A stretch of 64,000 bases of DNA from Ehretia macrophylla. Its lineage: Eukaryota; Streptophyta; Magnoliopsida; Boraginales; Ehretiaceae. A model generated the notes under the pieces. The model saw only the letters and a list, made by a program, of their open reading frames with translations, had not been told where the DNA came from and ran no database searches. Below, piece by piece: positions 35,054 through 48,038 of this stretch. The number at the start of each line of letters is the position of its first letter. Position 1 is the first letter of the stretch. The stretch is from the NCBI GenBank assembly GCA_037974665.1, contig CM075773.1, positions 17,660,146-17,724,145 of the forward strand, in the 5' to 3' direction. The position numbers were made by a program, and so were the translations under genes.

Positions 35054-35173
35054 GGGGGTGCAACACGAGGACTTCCCAGGGGGTCACCCATCCTAGTACT
35101 ACTCTCGCCCAAGCACGCTTAACTTCGGAGTTCCGATGGGATCCGGTGCATTAGTGCTGGTATGATCGCACCC
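35054..35173 (-). rRNA. 5S rRNA copy 53
   Basis: Full length; A40G only. Confidence 0.97.
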
Positions 35174-35730
35174 GTCATGTTGAGGGCACAATTCCTTTAT
35201 GTGTTAACGGTTCACAGTCCAAGCCTAGAGATATGGCATATTCAAAAGGCCCAATGGGCTTAACGACAACCCATCCGCTTCAACAACGCAGCATCCTCGC
35301 AAGACGTGATATCGACGCATTGTAGGGTCCTCTAATGTGCCTCGAGTAAGGTTGTCGTCCTTTTAACAGCTCACGACGTACGATCCGGGACGGAAAAACA
35401 GAGCAAAAGAAGAAAAGTGGCCCGAAACTGATGAAAATGTTCGATTTTGAACTCCGAAAAGGGCACGGTGAGTTAGCTACCTGCCCCCGTCGTAGAGCTT
35501 TCGGAGAGCTTTCCAATGGTATACTGTGCGCCGCGTAACTCCTTACGGATCAAAAGTTATGGGTACCGGAGCGACGGAGACCTGGTCACAAGCCCTACGC
35601 CCTCGGTTTGCGGGCCCAGCCTCCACGTGAAGAGAAGTTGTCTGCCCCAAGGTGCCGTGGGATTCGATAATAGAAATGTGGTGGGTAAAGTATCTTGGCA
35701 ACCCTAACCGGAGCAAAAAAAATTGAAAAT

Positions 35731-35850
35731 GGGGATGCAACACGAGGACTTCCCAGGGGGTCACCCATCCTAGTACTACACTCGCCCAAGCACGCTTAAC
35801 TTCGGAGTTCTGATGGGATCCGGTGCATTAGTGCTGGTATGATCGCACCT
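35731..35850 (-). rRNA. 5S rRNA copy 54
   Basis: Full length with G1A, A71T in the intermediate element and C116T. The last two recur in copy 56. Confidence 0.95.
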
Positions 35851-36137
35851 GTCATGTTGAGGGCACAATTCCTTTATGTGTTAATGGTTCACAGTCCCAG
35901 CCTAGAGATATGGCCCATTCAAAAGGCCCAATGGGCTTAACGACAACCCATCCGCTTCAACAACGCAGAATCCCCGCAAGACGTGATATCGACGCATTGT
36001 AGGGTCCTCTAATGTGCCGCGAGTAAGGTTGTAGTCCTTTTAACAACTCACGACGTACGATCCGGGATGGAAAAACAGAGCAAAAGAAGAAAAGCGGCCC
36101 GAAACTAATGAAAACGTTCGATTTTGAGCTCCGAAAA

Positions 36138-36163
36138 GGGCAGAGCGAGCTAGCTCGCTGCCC
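36138..36163. repeat. Hairpin locus with 14-nt core palindrome
   Basis: The core gcgagctagctcgc (36145-36158) is a perfect palindrome, flanked by outer arms gggca and tgccc with a two-base bulge. A near copy occurs two units on, near 37492. Confidence 0.85.
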
Positions 36164-36407
36164 TAGTCGTAGAGCTCTCAGAGAGCTTTCCAACGGTATG
36201 CTGTGCACCTCGTAACTCCTTACGGATCAAAAGTTATGGGCACCGTAGCGACGGAGACCTGGTCACAAGCCTTACGCCCTCGGTTTGCGGGCCCAACCTC
36301 CACGTGAAGAGAAGTTGTCTTGCCCAAGGTGCCGTGGGATTCGATAATAGAAATGTGGTGGGTAAAGTATCTTGGCAACCCTAACCGGAGCAAAAAAAAT
36401 TGAAAAG

Positions 36408-36527
36408 GGGGGTGCAACACGAGGACTTCCCAGGGGGTCACCCATCCTAGTACTACTCTCGCCCAAGCACGCTTAACTTCGGAGTTCTGATAGGATCCGG
36501 TGCCTTAGTGCTGGTATGATCGCACCC
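36408..36527 (-). rRNA. 5S rRNA copy 55
   Basis: Full length with T24G and C36T. Confidence 0.96.
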
Positions 36528-37084
36528 GTCATGTTGAGGGCACAATTCCTTTATGTGTTAATGGTTCACAGTCCCAGCCCAGAGATATGGCCCATTCAAA
36601 AGGCCCAATGGGCTTAACGACAACCCATCCGCTTCAACAACGCAGCATCCTCGCAAGACGTGATATCGACGCATTGTAGGGTCCTCTAATGTGCGGCGAG
36701 TAAGGTTGTCGACCATTTAACAACTCACGACGTACGATCCGGGACGGAAAAACAGAGCAAAAGAAGAAAAGTTACCCGAAATTGATGAAAACGTTCGATT
36801 TTGAGCTCCGAAAAGGGCACAGCGAGCTCGCTCGCTAGCTCCCTCGTAGAGCTCTCAGAGAGCTTTCCAACGGTATGCTGTACGCCTCGTAACTCCTTAC
36901 GGATAAAAAGTTATGGGTACCGTAGCGACGGAGACCTGGTCACAAGTCCTACGCCCTCGGTTTGCGGGCCCAGCCTCCATGTGAAGAGAAGTTGTCTTGC
37001 CCAAGGTGCCGTGGGATTCGATAATAGAAATGTGGTGGGTAAAGTATCTTGGCAACCCTAACCGGAGCAAAAAAAATTGAAAAT

Positions 37085-37204
37085 GGGGATGCAACACGAG
37101 GACTTCCCAGGGGGTCACCCATCCTAGTACTACACTCGCCCAAGCACGCTTAACTTCGGAGTTCTGATGGGATCCGGTGCATTAGTGCTGGTATTATCGC
37201 ACCC
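37085..37204 (-). rRNA. 5S rRNA copy 56
   Basis: Full length with C10A, A71T and C116T. Confidence 0.95.
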
Positions 37205-37761
37205 GTCATGTTGAGGGCACAATTCCTTTATGTGTTAATGGTTCACAGTCCCAGCCTAGAGATATGGCCCATTCAAAAGGCCCAATGGGCTTAACGACAA
37301 CCCATCCGCTTCAACAACGCAGAATCCTCGCAAGACGTGATATCGACGCATTGTAGGGTCCTCTAATGTGCCGCGAGTAAGGTTGTCGTCCTTTTAACAA
37401 CTCACGACGTACGATCCGGGATGGAAAAACAGAGCAAAAGAAGAAAAGTGGCCCGAAACTGATGAAAACGTTCGATTTTGAGCTCCGAAAAGGGCAGAGC
37501 GAGCTAGCTCGCTGCCCTTGTCGTAGAGCTCTCAGAGAGCTTTCCAACGGTATGCTGTGCGCCTCGTAACTCCTTACGGATCAAAAGTTATGGGCACCGT
37601 AGCGACGGAGACCTGGTCACAAGCCTTACGCCCTCGGTTTGCGGGCCCAACCTCCACGTGAAGAGAAGTTGTCTTGCCCAAGGTGCCGTGGGATTCGATA
37701 ATAGAAATGTAGTGGGTAAAGTATCTTGGCAACCCTAACCGGAGCAAAAAAAATTGAAAAG

Positions 37762-37881
37762 GGGGGTGCAACACGAGGACTTCCCAGGGGGTCACCCATC
37801 CTAGTACTACTCTAGCCCAAGCACGCTTAACTTCGGAGTTTTGATAGGATCCGGTGCATTAGTGATGGTATGATCGCACCC
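37762..37881 (-). rRNA. 5S rRNA copy 57
   Basis: Full length with G17T, C36T, G41A and G68T. Upstream, gtcacgttg replaces gtcatgttg. Confidence 0.94.
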
Positions 37882-38438
37882 GTCACGTTGAGGGCACAAT
37901 TCCTTTATGTGTTAATGGTTCACAGTCCCAGCCCAGAGATATGGCCTATTCAAAAGGCCTAATGGGCTTAACGACAACCCATCCGCTTCAACAACGCCGC
38001 ATCCTCGCAAGACGTGATATCGACGCATTGTAGGGTCCTCTAATGTGCCGCGAGTAAGGTTGTCGACCATTTAACAACTCACGACGTACGATCCGGGACG
38101 GAAAAACAGAGCAAAAGAAGAAAAGTGGCCCGAAATTGATGAAAACGTTCGATTTTGAGCTCCGAAAAGGGCACAGCGAGCGAGCTCGCTAGCCCCGTCG
38201 TAGAGCTCTCAGAGAGCTTTCCAACGGTATGCTGTACGCCTCGTAACTCCTTACGGATAAAAATTTATGGGTACCGTAGCGACGGAGACCTGGTCACAAG
38301 CCCTACGCCCTCGGTTTGCGGGCCCAGCCTCCACGTGAAGAGAAGTTGTCTTGCCCAAGGTGCCGTGGGATTTGATAATAGAAATGTGGTGGGTAAAGTA
38401 TCTTGGCAACCCTAACCGGAGGAAAAAAAATTGAAAAG

Positions 38439-38558
38439 GGGGGTGCAACACGAGGACTTCCCAGGGGGTCACCCATCCTAGTACTACTCTCGCCCAAGCA
38501 CGCTTAACTTCGGAGTTCTGATGGGATCCGGTGCATTAGTGCTGGTATGATCGCACCC
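38439..38558 (-). rRNA. 5S rRNA copy 58
   Basis: Majority sequence. Confidence 0.98.
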
Positions 38559-39115
38559 GTCATGTTGAGGGCACAATTCCTTTATGTGTTAACGGTTCAC
38601 AGTCCCAGCCTAGAGATATGGCCCATTCAAAAGGCCCAATGGGCTTAACGACAACCCATCCGCTTCAACAACGCAGCATCCTCGCAAGACGTGATATCGA
38701 CGCATTGTAGGGTCCTCTAATGTGCCGCGAGTAAGGTTGTCGTCCTTTTAATAGCTCACGACGTACGATCCGAGACGGAAAAATAGAGCAAAAGAAGAAA
38801 AGTGGCCCGAAACTGATGAAAACGTTCGATTTTGAGCTCCGAAAAGGGCACGGCGAGCTAGCTACCTGCCACTGTAGTAGAGCTCTCGGAGAGCTTTCCA
38901 ATGGTATACCGTACGCCGCGTAACTCCTTACGGATCAAAAGTTATGGGCACCGGAGCGACGGAGACCTGGTCACAAGCCCTACGCCCTCGGTTTGCGGGC
39001 CCAGCCTCCACGTGAAGAGAAGTTGTCTTGCCCAAGGTGCCGTGGGATTCGATAATAGAAATGTGGTGGGTAAAGTATCTTGTCAACCCTAACCGGAGCA
39101 AAAAAAATTGAAAAG

Positions 39116-39235
39116 GGGGGTGCAAGACGAGGACTTCCCAGGGGGTCACCCATCCTAGTACTACTCTCGCCCAAGCACGATTAACTTCGGAGTTCTGATG
39201 GGATCCGGTGCATTAGTGCTGGTATGATCACACCC
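39116..39235 (-). rRNA. 5S rRNA copy 59
   Basis: Full length with C6T, G56T in box A and G110C. The -1 base is T instead of C. Confidence 0.94.
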
Positions 39236-39792
39236 ATCATGTTGAGGGCACAATTCCTTTATGTGTTAACGGTTCACAGTCCCAGCCTAGAGATATGGCC
39301 CATTCAAAAGGCCCAATGGGCTTAACGACAACCCATCCGCTTCAACAACGCAGCATCCTCGCAAGACGTGATATCGACGCATTGTAGGGTCCTCTAATGT
39401 GCCGCGAGTATGGTTGTCGTCCTTTTAACAGCTCACGACGTACGATCCGGGACGGAAAAACAGAGCAAAAGAAGAAAAGTGGCCCGAAACTGATGAAAAT
39501 GTTCGATTTTGAGCTCCGAAAAGGGCACAGCATTCTAGCTCGCTGCCCCCGTCGTAGAGCTCTCAGAGAGCTGTCCAACGGTATGCTGTGCGCCTCGTAA
39601 CTCCTTACGGATCAAAAGTTATGGGCACCGTAGCGACGGAGACATGGTCACAAGCCCTACGCCCTCGGTTTGCGGGCCCAGCCTCCACGTGAAGAGAAGT
39701 TGTCTTGCCCAAGGTGCCGTGGGATTCGATAATAGAAATGTGGTGGGTAAAGTATCTTGTCAACCCTAACCGGAGCAAAAAAAATTGAAAAA

Positions 39793-39912
39793 GGGGGTGC
39801 AACACGAGGACTTCCCAAGGGGTCACCCATCCTAGTACTACTCTCGCCCCAGCACGCTTAACTTCGGAGTTCTGATGGGATCCGGTGCATTAGTGCTGGT
39901 ATGATCGCACCG
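39793..39912 (-). rRNA. 5S rRNA copy 60
   Basis: Full length with G1C, T63G in box A and C95T, all three shared with copy 61. Confidence 0.95.
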
Positions 39913-40469
39913 GTCATGTTGATGGCACAAATCCTTTATGTGTTAACGGTTCACAGCCCCAGCCTAGAGATATGGCCCATTCAAAAGGCCCAATGGACTT
40001 AACGACAACCCATCCGCTTCAACAACGCAGCATCCTCGCAAGAAGTGATATCGACGCATTGTAGGGTCCTCTAATGTGCCGCGAGTAAGGTTGCCGTCCT
40101 TTTAACAGCTCACGACGTACGATCCGGGACGAAAAAACAGAGCAAAAGAAGAAAAGTAGCCCGAAACTGATGAAAACGTTCGATTTTGAGCTCCGAAAAG
40201 GGCATGGCGAGCTGGCTACCTGCCCCCGACGTAGAGCTCTCGAAGAGCTTTCCAACGGTATGCTGTGCGCCTCGTAACTCCTTACGGATCAAAAGTTATG
40301 GGCACCGTAGCGACGGAGACCTGGTCACAAGCCCTACACCCTCGGTTTGCGGGCCCAGCCTCCACGTGAAGAGAAGTTGTCTTGCCCAAGGTGCCGTGGG
40401 ATTCGAAAATAGAAATGTGGTGGGTAAAGTATCTTGTCAACCGTAACCGGAGCAAAAAAAATTGAAAAA

Positions 40470-40589
40470 GGGGGTGCAACACGAGGACTTCCCAAGGGGT
40501 CACCCATCCTAGTACTACTCTCGCCCCAGCACGCTTAACTTCGGAGTTCTGATGGGATCCGGTGTATTAGTGCTGGTATGATCGCACCG
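40470..40589 (-). rRNA. 5S rRNA copy 61
   Basis: Full length with G1C, T63G and C95T as in copy 60, plus G25A. Confidence 0.95.
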
Positions 40590-41147
40590 GTCATGTTGAG
40601 GGCACAAATCCTTTATGTGTTAACGGTTCACAGTCCCAGCCTAGAGATATGGCCCATTCAAAAGGCCCAATGGACTTAACGACAACCCATCCACTTCAAC
40701 AACGCAGCATCCTCGCAAGAAGTGATATCGACGCATTGTAAGGTCCTCTAATGTGCCACGAGTAAGGTTGTCTTCCTTTTAACAGCTCACGACGTACGAT
40801 CCGGGACGAAAAAACAGAGCAAAAGAAGAAAAGTAGCCCGAAACTGATGAAAACGTTCGATTTTGAGCTCCGAAAAGGGCCCGGCGAGCTAGCTACTTGC
40901 CCCCGTAGTAGAGCTCTCGGAGAGCTTTCCAACGGTATGTTGTGCGCCACGTAACTCCTTACGGATCAAAAGTAATGGGCACCGGAGCGACGGAGACCTG
41001 GTCACAAGCCCTACGCCCTCAGTTTGCGGGCCCAGCCTCCACGTGAAGAGAAGTTGTCTTGCCCAAGGTGCCGTGGGATTCGATAATAGAAATGTGGTGG
41101 GTAAAGTATCTTTGCAACCCAAACCGGAGCAACAAAAAATTGAAAAG

Positions 41148-41267
41148 GGGGGTGCAAAATGAGGACTTCCCAGGGGGTCACCCATCCTAGTACTACTCTC
41201 GCCTTAGCACGCTTAACTTCGGAGTTCTGATGGGATCCGGTGCATTAGTGCTGGTATGATCGCACCC
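41148..41267 (-). rRNA. 5S rRNA copy 62
   Basis: Full length with T63A and G64A at the end of box A, and G108A and G110T in the 3' strand. Confidence 0.93.
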
Positions 41268-41824
41268 GTCATGTTGAAGGCACAATTCCTTTATGTGTTA
41301 ACGGTTCACAGTCCCAGACTAGAGATATGGCCCATTCAAAAGGCTCATTGGGCTTAACGACAACCCATCCGCTTCAACAACGCAGCATCCTCGCAAGACG
41401 TGATCTCGACGCATTGTAGGGTCCTCTAATGTGCCGCGAGTAAGGTTGTCGTCCTTTTAACAGCTCACGACGTACGATCCGGGACGGAAAAACAGAGCAA
41501 AAGAAGAAAAGTAGCCCGAAACAGATGAAAACGTTCGATTTTGAGCTCCGAAAAGGGCACAGCGAGCAAGCTCACTGGCCCCGTCGTAGAGCTCTCAGAG
41601 AGCTTTCCAACGGTATGCTGTGCGACTCGTAACTCCCTACGGATCAAAAGTTATGGGCACCGTAGCGACGGAGACTTGGTCACAAGCCCTACGCCCTTGG
41701 TTTGCGGGCCCAGCCTCCACGTGAAGAGAAGTTGTCTTTCCCAAGGTGCCGTGGGATTCGATAATAGAAATGTGGTGGGTAAAGTATCTTGGCAACCCTA
41801 ACCGGAGCAAAAAAAATTGAAAAG

Positions 41825-41944
41825 GGGGGTGCAACACGAGGACTTCCCAGGGGGTCACCCATCCTAGTACTACTCTCGCCCAAGCACGCTTAACTTCGGA
41901 GTTCTGATGGGATCCGGTGCATTAGTGCTGGTATGATCGCACCC
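41825..41944 (-). rRNA. 5S rRNA copy 63
   Basis: Majority sequence. Confidence 0.98.
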
Positions 41945-42501
41945 GTCATGTTGAGGGCACAATTCCTTTATGTGTTAACGGTTCACAATCCCAGCCTAGA
42001 GATATGGCCCATTCAAAAGGCCCAATGGGCTTAACGACAACCCATCCGCTTCAACAACGTAGCATCCTCGCAAGACGTGATATCGACGCATTGTAGGGTC
42101 CTCTAATGTGCCGCGAGTAAGGTTGTCGTCCTTTTAACAGCTCACGACGTACGATCCGGGACGGAAAAACAGAGCAAATGAAGAAAAGTGGCCCGAAACT
42201 GATGAAAACGTTCGATTTTGAGCTCCGAAAAGGGCACAGTGTGTTAGCTACCTGCGCCCGTAGTAGAGCTCTCGGAGTGCTTTCCAACGGTATGCTGTGC
42301 GCCGTGTAACACCTTACGGATCAAAAGTTATGGGCACCGGAGCGACGGATACCTGGTCACAAGCCCTACGCCCTCGGTTTGGAGGCCCAGCCTCCACGTG
42401 AAGAGAAGTTGTCTTGCCCAAGGTGCCGTGGGATTCGATAATAGAAATATGGTGGGTAAAGTATCTTGGCAACCCTAACCGGAGCAAAAAAAATTGAAAA
42501 G

Positions 42502-42621
42502 GGGGGTGCAACACGAGGACTTCCCAGGGGGTCACCCATCCTAGTACTACTCTCGCCCAAGCACGCTTAACTTCGGAGTTCTGATGGGATCTGGTGCATT
42601 AGTGCTGGTATGATCGCACCC
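42502..42621 (-). rRNA. 5S rRNA copy 64
   Basis: Full length; G30A only, a CpG transition. Confidence 0.97.
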
Positions 42622-43178
42622 GTCATGTTGAGGGCACAATTCCTTTATGTGTTAACGGTTCACAGTCCCAGCCTAGAGATATGGCCCATTCAAAAGGCCC
42701 AATGGGCTTAACGACAACCCATCCGCTTCAACAACGCAGCATCCTCGCAAGACGTGATATCGACACATTGTAAGGTCCTCTAATGTGCCGCGAGTAAGGT
42801 TGTCGTCCTTTTAACAGCTCACGACGTACGATCCGGGACGGAAAAACAGAGCAAAAGAAGAAAAGTGGCCCAAAACTGATGAAAACGTTCGATTTTGAGC
42901 TCGGAAAAGGGCACGACGAGCTAGCTAGCTATCCCCGTCGTAGAGCTCTCAGACAGCTTTCCAACAGTATGATGTCTGCCTCGTAACTCCTTACGGATCA
43001 AAAGTTATGGGCACCGGAGCGACGGAAACCTGGTCACAAGCCCTACGCCCTCGGTTTGCGGGCCCAGCCTCCACGTGAAGAGAAGTTGTCTTGCCCAAGG
43101 TGTCGTGGGATTCGATAATAGAAATGTGGTGGGTAAAGTATCTTGGCAACCCTAACCGGAGAAAAAAAAATTGAAAAG

Positions 43179-43298
43179 GGGGGTGGAACACGAGGACTTC
43201 CCAGGGGGTCACCCATCCTAGTACTACTCTCGCCCAAGCACGCTTAACTTCGGAGTTCCGATGGGATCCGGCGCATTAGTGCTGGTATCATCGCACCC
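43179..43298 (-). rRNA. 5S rRNA copy 65
   Basis: Full length with C10G, A27G, A40G and G113C. Confidence 0.95.
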
Positions 43299-43855
43299 GT
43301 CATGTTGAGGGCACAATTCCTTTATGTGTTAACGGTTCACAGTCCAAGCCTAGAGATATGGCCCATTCAAAAGGCCCAATGGGCTTAACGACAACCCATC
43401 CGCTTCAACAACGCAGCATCCTCGCAAGACGTGATATCGACGCATTGTAGGGTCCTCTAATGTGCCGCGAGTAAGGTTGTCGTCCTTTTAACAGCTCACG
43501 ACGTACGATCCGGGACGGAAAAACAGAGCAAAAGAAGAAAAGTGGCCCGAAACTAATGAAAACGTTCGATTTTGATCTCCAGAAAGGGCACGGCGCGCTA
43601 GCTGCCTGCCCCCGTCGTAGAGCTCTCGGAGAGCTTTCCAACGGTATGCTGTGCGCCGCGTAACTCCTTACGGATCAAAAGTTATGGGCACCGGAGCGAC
43701 GGAGACCTGGTCACAAGCCCTACGCCCTCGGTTTGCGGGCCCAGCCTCCACGTGAAGAGAAGTTGTCTTGCCCTAGGTGCCGTGGGATTCGATAATAGAA
43801 ATGTGGTGGGTAAAGTATCTTGGCAACCCTAACTGGGGCAAAAAAAATTGAAAAG

Positions 43856-43975
43856 GGGGGTGCAACACGAGGACTTCCCAGGGGGTCACCCATCCTAGTA
43901 CTACTCTCGCCCAAGCACGCTTAACTTCGGAGTTCCGATGGGATCCGGTGCATTAGTGCTGGTATGATCGCACCC
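43856..43975 (-). rRNA. 5S rRNA copy 66
   Basis: Full length; A40G only. Confidence 0.97.
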
Positions 43976-44533
43976 GTCATGTTGAGGGCACAATTCCTTT
44001 ATGTGTTAACGGTTCACAGTCCAAGCCTAGAGATATGGCCCATTGAAAAGGCCCAATGGGCTTAACGACAACCCATCCGCTTCAACAACGCAGCATCCTC
44101 GCAAGACGTGATATCGACGCATTGTAGGGTCCTCTAATGTGCCGCGAGTAAGGTTGTCGTCCTTTTAACAGCTCACGACGTACGATCCGGGACGGAAAAA
44201 CAGAGCAAATGAAGAAAAGTGGCCCGAAACTGAAGAAAATGTTCGATTTTGAGCTCCGAAAAGGGCACGGCGAGCTAGCTACATGCCCCCGTCGTAGAGC
44301 TCTCGGAGAGCTTTCCAACGGTATGCTGTGCGCCGCTTAACTCCTTACGGATCAAAAGTTATGGGCACCGGAGCGACGGAGACCAGGTCACAAGCCCTAC
44401 GCCCTCGGTTTGCGGGCCCAGCCTCCACGTGAAGAGAAGTTGTCTGGCCCAAGGTGCCGTGGGATTCGATAATAGAAATGTGGTGGGTAAAGTATCTTGG
44501 CAACCCTAACCGGAGCTAAAAAAAATTGAAAAG

Positions 44534-44653
44534 TGGGGTGCAACACGAGGATTTCCCAGGGGGTCACCCATCCTAGTACTACTCTCGCCCAAGCACGCTT
44601 AACTTCGGAGTTCCGATGGGATCCGGTGCATTAGTGCTGGTATGATCGCACCC
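44534..44653 (-). rRNA. 5S rRNA copy 67
   Basis: Full length with A40G, G102A and C120A. Confidence 0.96.
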
Positions 44654-45210
44654 GTCATGTTGAGGGCACAATTCCTTTATGTGTTAGCGGTTCACAGTCC
44701 AAGCCTAGAGATATGGCCCATTCAAAAGGCCCAATGGGCTTAACGACAACCCATCCGCTTCAACAACGCAGCATCCTCGCAAGACGTGATATCGACGCAT
44801 TGTAGGGTCCTCTAATGTGCCGCGAGTAAGGTTGTCGTCCTTTTAACAGCTCAGGACGTACGATCTGGGACGGAAAAACAGAGCAAAAGAAGAAAAGTAG
44901 CCCGAAACTGATGAAAACGTTCAATTTTGAGCTCCGAAAAGGGTACGGCTAGCTAGCTACCTGCCCCCGTCGTAGAGCTCTCGGAGAGCTTTCCAACGGT
45001 ATGCTGTGCACCTCGTAACTCCTTACGGATCAAAAGTTATGGGCACCGTAGCGGTGGAGACCTGGTCACAAGCCCTACGTCCACGGTTTGCGGGCCCAGC
45101 CTCCACGTGAAGAGAAGTTGTCTTGCCCAAGGTGCCGTGGGATTCGATAATAGAAATGTGGTGGGTAAAGTATCTTGGCAACCCTAACCGGAGCAAAAAA
45201 AATTGAAAAG

Positions 45211-45330
45211 GGGGGTGCAACACGAGGACTTCCCAGGGGGTCAGCCATCCTAGTACTACTCTCGCCCAAGCACGCTTAACTTCGGAGTTCCGATGGGATC
45301 CGGTGCATTAGTGCTGGTATGATCGCACCC
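45211..45330 (-). rRNA. 5S rRNA copy 68
   Basis: Full length with A40G and G87C in box C. Confidence 0.96.
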
Positions 45331-45887
45331 GTCATGTTGAGGGCACAATTCATTTATGTGTTAGCGGTTCACAGTCCTAGCCTAGAGATATGGCCCATTC
45401 AAAAGGCCCAATGGTCTTAACGACAACCCATCCGCTTCAACAACGCAGCATCCTCGCAAGACGTGATATCGATGCATTGTAGGGTCCTCTAATGTGCCGC
45501 GAGTAAGGTTGTCGTCCTTTTAACAGCTCACGACGTACGATCCGGGATGGAAAAACAGAGGAAAAGAAGAAAAGTGGCCCGAAACTGATGAAAATGTTTG
45601 ATTTTGAGCTCCGAAAAGGGCACGGCGACCTAGCTAGCTGCCCCCGTCGTAGAGCTCTCAGAGAGCTTTCCAACGGTATGCTGTGCGCCTCATAACTCCT
45701 TACGGATCAAAAGTTATGGGCACCGGGGCGACAGAGACCTGGTCACAAGCCCTATGACCTCGGTTTGCGTGCCCAGCCTCCACGTGAAGAGAAGTTGTCA
45801 TGCCCTAGGTGCCGTGGGATTCGATAATAGAATTGTGGTGGGTAAAGTATCTTGGCAACCCTAACCGGAGCAAAAAAAATTGAAAAG

Positions 45888-46007
45888 GGGGGTGCAACAC
45901 GAGGACTTCCCAGGGGGTCACCCATCCTAGTACTACTCTCGCCCAAGCACGCTTAACTTCGGAGTTCTGATGGGATCCGGTGCATTAGTACTGGTATGAT
46001 CGCACCC
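45888..46007 (-). rRNA. 5S rRNA copy 69
   Basis: Full length; C18T only. The upstream region at -8 to -13 is replaced by a patch that matches another part of the spacer (46015-46025), removing the usual GC at -14/-13. Confidence 0.96.
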
Positions 46008-46564
46008 GTCATGTCCTGGTCACAATTCCTTTATGTGTTAGCGGTTCACAGTCCAAGCCTATAGATATGGCCCATTCAAAAGGCCCAATGGGCTTAACGA
46101 CAACCCATCCGCTTCAACAACGCAGCATCCTCGCAAGACGTGATATCGACGCATTGTAAGGTCCTCTAATGTGCCACGAGTAAGGTTGTCGTCCTTTTAA
46201 CAGCTGACGACGTACGATCCGGGACGGAAAAACAGAGCAAAAGAAGAAAAGTGGCCCGAAACTGATGAAAACGTTCGATTTTGAGCTCCGAAAAGGGCAC
46301 GACGAGCTAGCTACCTGCCCTTGTCGTAGAGCTCTCGGAGAGCTTTCCAACGGTATGCTGTGCGCCGCGTAACTCCTTACGGATCAAAAGTTATAGGCAC
46401 CGGAACGACGGAGACCTGGTCACAAGCCATACGCCCTCGGTTTGCGGGCCCAGCCTCCACGTGAAGAGAAGTTGTCTTGCCCAAGGTGCCTTGGGATTCG
46501 ATAATAAAAATATGGTGGGTAAAGTATCTTGGCAACCCTAACCGGAGCAAAAAAAATTGAAAAG

Positions 46565-46684
46565 GGGGGTGCAACACGAGGACTTCCCAGGGGGTCACCC
46601 ATCCTAGTACTACTCTCGCCCAAGCACGCTTAACTTCGGAGTTCTGATGGGATCCGGTGCATTAGTGCTGGTATGATCGCACCC
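46565..46684 (-). rRNA. 5S rRNA copy 70
   Basis: Majority sequence; upstream ttgaggacac replaces ttgagggcac. Confidence 0.98.
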
Positions 46685-47241
46685 GTCATGTTGAGGACAC
46701 AATTCCTTTATGTGTTAACGGTTCACAGTCCCAGCCTAGAGATATGGCCCATTCAAAAGGCCCAATGGGCTTAACGACAACCCATCCGCTTCAACAACGC
46801 AGCATCCTCGTAAGACGTGATATCGACGCATTGTATTGTCCTCTAATGTGCCGCGAGTAAGGTTGTCGTCCTTTTAACAGCTCACGACGTACGATCCGGG
46901 ATGAAAAAACAGAGCAAAAGAAGAAAAGTAGCCCGAAACTGATGAAAACGTTCGATTTTGAGCTCCGAAAAGGGCACGGCGAGCTAGCTAGCTGCCCCCG
47001 TCGTAGAGCTCTCAGAGAGCTTTCCAACGGTATGATGTCCGCCTCGTAACTCCTTACGGATCAAAAGTTATGGGTACCGGAGCGACGGAGACCTGGTCAC
47101 AAGCCCTACGCCCTCGGTTTGCGTGCCCAGCCTCCACGTGAAGAGAAGTTGTCTTGCCCAAGGTGCCGTGGGATTCGATAATAGAAATGTGGTGGGTAAA
47201 GTATCTTGGCAACCCTAACCGGAGCAAAAAAAATTGAAAAG

Positions 47242-47361
47242 GGGGGTGCAACACGAGGACTTCCCAGGGGGTCACCCATCCTAGTACTACTCTCGCCCAA
47301 GCACGCTTAACTTCGGAGTTCCGATGGGATCCGGTGCATTAGTGCTGGTATGATCACACCC
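47242..47361 (-). rRNA. 5S rRNA copy 71
   Basis: Full length with C6T and A40G. Confidence 0.96.
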
Positions 47362-47918
47362 GTCATGTTGAGGGCACAATTCCTTTATGTGTTAACGGTT
47401 CACAGTCCAAGCCTAGAGATATGGCCCATTCAAAAGGCCCAATGGGCTTAACGACAACCCATCCGCTTCAACAACGCAGCATCCTCGCAAGACGTGATAT
47501 CGACGCATTGTAGGGTCCTCTAATGTGCCGCGAGTAAGGTTGTCGTCCTTTTAACAGCTCACGACGTACGATCCGGGACGGAAAAACAGAGCAAAAGAAG
47601 AAAAGTGGCCCGAAACTAATGAAAACGTTCGATTTTGAGCTCCAAAAAGTGCACGGCTAGCTAGCTGCCTGCCCCCGTCGTAGAGCTCTCGGAGAGCTTT
47701 CCAACGGTATGCTGTGCGCCGCGTAACTCCTTACGGATCAAAAGTTATGGGCATCGGAGCGACGGAGACCTGGTCACAAGCCCTACGCCCTCGGTTTGCG
47801 GGCCCAGCCTCCACGTGAAGAGAAATTTTCTTGCCCAAGGTACCGTGGGATTCGATAATAGAAATGTGGTGGGTAAAGTATCTTGGCAACCCTAACCAGA
47901 GCAAAAAAAATAGAAAAG

Positions 47919-48038
47919 GGGGGTGCAACACTAGGACTTCCCAGGGGGTCACCCATCCTAGTACTACTCTCGCCCAAGCACGCTTAACTTCGGAGTTCTG
48001 ATGGGATCCGGTGCATTAGTGCTGGTATGATCGCACCC
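47919..48038 (-). rRNA. 5S rRNA copy 72
   Basis: Full length; C107A only. Confidence 0.97.

Larger units (their letters stand above)
35731..38438. repeat. Two-unit (1354-bp) higher-order repeat
   Basis: Copies 54 and 56 share C116T and A71T. Copies 55 and 57 share C36T and the spacer cagcccagag. The spacers also share gaatcc, gggcagagcgagc and gtcgaccatttaac at the 1354-bp offset. This reads as a duplicated dimer. Confidence 0.8.
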
